A stretch of 7,127 nucleotides of DNA from Paracoccaceae bacterium (GTDB lineage: Bacteria > Pseudomonadota > Alphaproteobacteria > Rhodobacterales > Rhodobacteraceae). How positions within the stretch are numbered: position 1 is the first letter of the stretch; each line of letters starts with the position of its first letter. Location of the stretch: contig PUNI01000307.1 in assembly GCA_003551745.1 (NCBI GenBank), positions 1 to 7,127 on the forward strand, written 5' to 3'. The position numbers and the translations under genes are program-made. Positions 6,002 through 7,127 of the stretch are shown here, piece after piece. Below the pieces are notes generated by a model. It was not told the DNA's origin, did not search any database, and saw only the letters and a program-made list of their open reading frames with translations.

Positions 6002-6445
6002 ATGGAACGTCTCGATTCCCCGCCGGTCTGGCTTGCCGCCTTCCTCGCGCTCGCCTGGGCGCAGTCCGCCCTCCTGCCCACGCCCTGGGCCGGCGACTGG
6101 GCGGCCACTGCCGGCGGCGTCATCGCGCTGATTGGAGCCGGGCTGATGCTGGCGGCGATCCCGCCCTTCCTGCGCGCCCGCACCACCGTGGTCCCCCACA
6201 AGATGCCGTCGGCGCTGGTGACCTCCGGCATCTTCCGCTTCAGCCGCAACCCCATCTATCTGGGCGATGTGCTGATCCTGGCGGGGCTGGTGATCCGCTG
6301 GCAGGCCTGGCCGATGCTTCTGCTCGTCCCGCTTTTCGTCGTGATCCTCACCCGCCGCTTCATCGAGCCCGAGGAAGCCCGGCTGCGGGCCGCCTTCGGC
6401 CGCGATTTCGAGGCCTGGGCGGCCCGCACCCGCCGCTGGATCTGA
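6002..6445 (+). CDS. Isoprenylcysteine carboxyl methyltransferase/phospholipid methyltransferase-family membrane protein
   Basis: This 147-residue integral membrane protein has hydrophobic segments at about 9-25, 34-55 and 88-117 (the last probably a helical hairpin). The C-terminal half carries the family marks: GIFRFSRNPIYLGD (76-89, with the R-N-P-x-Y-x-G core), E122 and E124-E125 of the EPEEARL motif, then FGRDFEAW and a final RRW (144-146). In studied members (ICMT, PEMT and related proteins) these elements bind S-adenosylmethionine at the membrane face, so methyl transfer to a lipid or hydrophobic acceptor is likely. The acceptor here is unknown. ATG 6002 gives the usual length for short bacterial members; only a weak GGTGG precedes it, so the start is the best guess. 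The gene is divergent from kynU and is followed after 118 nt by pntA on the same strand, with no evident functional link. Confidence 0.85.
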   Translation: MERLDSPPVWLAAFLALAWAQSALLPTPWAGDWAATAGGVIALIGAGLMLAAIPPFLRARTTVVPHKMPSALVTSGIFRFSRNPIYLGDVLILAGLVIRWQAWPMLLLVPLFVVILTRRFIEPEEARLRAAFGRDFEAWAARTRRWI

Positions 6446-6471
6446 GGCGCCCATGTCGTTTCGCGACCCGC

Positions 6472-6500
6472 TTGTGAAAGATTGTTGCGTTCGCTAAGAG
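6472..6500 (+). promoter_or_regulatory. Weak candidate promoter of pntA
   Basis: TTGTGA (6472-6477) is followed by 17 nt and TAAGAG (6495-6500). The -35 is plausible and the -10 is poor. It sits in the only AT-richer part of the 118-nt gap between the methyltransferase gene and pntA, which suggests pntA has its own promoter. The implied leader of about 57 nt contains an imperfect direct repeat. Confidence 0.25.
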
Positions 6501-6512
6501 GGCGCGGCCTGC

Positions 6513-6540
6513 GCAGGGTGCCGCGATGCAGCGGTGCCGC
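6513..6540 (+). repeat. Imperfect direct repeat in the pntA leader
   Basis: GCAGGGTGCCGC (6513-6524) recurs as GCAGCGGTGCCGC (6528-6540), differing by one inserted C, with a period of about 16 nt. The second copy contains the small stem GCGG-TG-CCGC (6531-6540). An upstream GCGGC (6504-6508) could pair with GCCGC of either copy (6520-6524 or 6536-6540). It lies between the candidate promoter and the ribosome binding site. Confidence 0.45.
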
Positions 6541-6563
6541 ACCATCTGATCCGGGGGACGACC

Positions 6564-7127
6564 GTGAAGATCGGAACGCCGAAAGAGATTATCGAGGGGG
6601 AAGCGCGCGTTGCGATGACGCCAGACAGCGCGTTGCAACTGCAGAAACTGGGCCACAGCTGCGCCATCGAATCCGGTGCTGGCGCCAAGGCCGGGTTTTC
6701 CGACGCCGCCTATGCCGAGGCCGGTGTCGAGGTGCTGCCCGATGCCGAGGCGCTGTGGGCGGCGGCGGATGTGGTGGCCAAGGTGCGCGAGCCTTCGGAG
6801 GCCGAGCTCCGCCGCCTGCGCAAGGGCCAGACTCTGATCTCCTTCTTCTGGCCGGCGCAGAACGAGAAGGCGCTGGAGATCGCGAAGGAGCAGGGTGCCA
6901 CCGTCATCGCGATGGACATGGTGCCGCGCATCTCCCGCGCCCAGAAGATGGACGCGCTGTCGTCGATGGCCAACATCGCCGGCTACCGCGCGGTGATCGA
7001 GGCCGGCAACAACTTCGGACGTTTCTTCACCGGCCAGGTCACCGCCGCCGGAAAGGTGCCGCCGGCGAAGGTGCTGGTGGTCGGCGCCGGCGTGGCCGGG
7101 CTCGCCGCCATCGGCACGGCCACGAGC
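6564..7127 (+). CDS. pntA: NAD(P) transhydrogenase subunit alpha, partial, C-terminus beyond the right edge
   Basis: The first 188 codons of PntA are present. The complete enzyme sits in the inner membrane and couples proton flow to hydride transfer between NADH and NADP+. This part is the cytoplasmic NAD(H)-binding domain I. Visible marks are KIGTPKEIIEGEARVAMTP (2-20), SFFWPAQN (93-100), the highly conserved PRISRAQKMDALSSMANIAG (121-140), FFTGQVTAAGKVPPAKV (154-170) and the start of the Rossmann fold with the G-x-G-x-x-G pattern in GAGVAG (174-179). The pattern matches the Escherichia coli two-subunit enzyme (alpha chain about 510 residues, then pntB) more than the three-subunit Rhodospirillum rubrum type, so pntB is expected downstream. 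The start is GTG 6564, preceded by GGGGGA (6553-6558) 5 nt upstream. The window ends about 320 codons before the expected stop. Confidence 0.95.
   Translation, partial: MKIGTPKEIIEGEARVAMTPDSALQLQKLGHSCAIESGAGAKAGFSDAAYAEAGVEVLPDAEALWAAADVVAKVREPSEAELRRLRKGQTLISFFWPAQNEKALEIAKEQGATVIAMDMVPRISRAQKMDALSSMANIAGYRAVIEAGNNFGRFFTGQVTAAGKVPPAKVLVVGAGVAGLAAIGTATS

Noticed and set aside
5864..6454. N-terminal extension of kynU in its open frame
   Set aside because: The extension is antisense to the membrane methyltransferase, shows no family similarity, and the ATG at 5863 has a strong ribosome binding site and gives the usual kynureninase length.

Overview
The window looks like ordinary chromosome from a high-GC alphaproteobacterium, most likely a member of the Rhodobacterales (Rhodobacter/Paracoccus type). 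The basis is strong G/C bias at third codon positions, an alphaproteobacterial TerB-like protein, a kynureninase of alphaproteobacterial length, and a transhydrogenase alpha subunit of the two-subunit type. The placement rests on recognising protein families, not on a database search. I see no rRNA, tRNA, insertion sequence, prophage gene or CRISPR array.

Layout. 1-366 (minus) is the N-terminal 122 codons of a TerB-like protein that runs off the left edge. A relatively AT-rich divergent gap follows, then a GNAT acetyltransferase (plus, 565-1053). It converges on a minus-strand block. Read in transcription order, that block is kynureninase kynU (5863-4670), a Tat/lipoprotein-type L,D-transpeptidase (4537-3905), then a tightly coupled pair encoding a two-subunit molybdenum hydroxylase: a [2Fe-2S] subunit (3833-3369) and a Tat-exported molybdopterin subunit (3365-1131). 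Divergent from kynU, on the plus strand, is a small membrane methyltransferase of the isoprenylcysteine/phospholipid methyltransferase type (6002-6445). It is followed by the start of pntA (6564, cut by the right edge).

How the genes work together. The only clear functional unit is the iron-sulfur/molybdopterin pair. The two genes are 3 nt apart, the second has a consensus AGGAGG inside the end of the first, and only the large subunit carries a twin-arginine signal, so the small one is probably co-exported with it. The L,D-transpeptidase just upstream is also an envelope protein with a twin-arginine signal plus lipobox. Gaps of 132 and 71 nt with promoter-like sequences suggest that kynU, the transpeptidase and the oxidoreductase need not form a single operon. 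PntA (proton-translocating NAD(P) transhydrogenase) has no evident link to its neighbours.

No striking new system is evident. The points worth a second look are modest: the same promoter-like arrangement (TTGGAA-N17-TATCT) before both the TerB-like gene (apparently leaderless) and the oxidoreductase pair, an exported molybdenum hydroxylase with no visible electron-accepting partner, a duplicated ribosome-binding decamer before the transpeptidase, and an imperfect direct repeat in the pntA leader.
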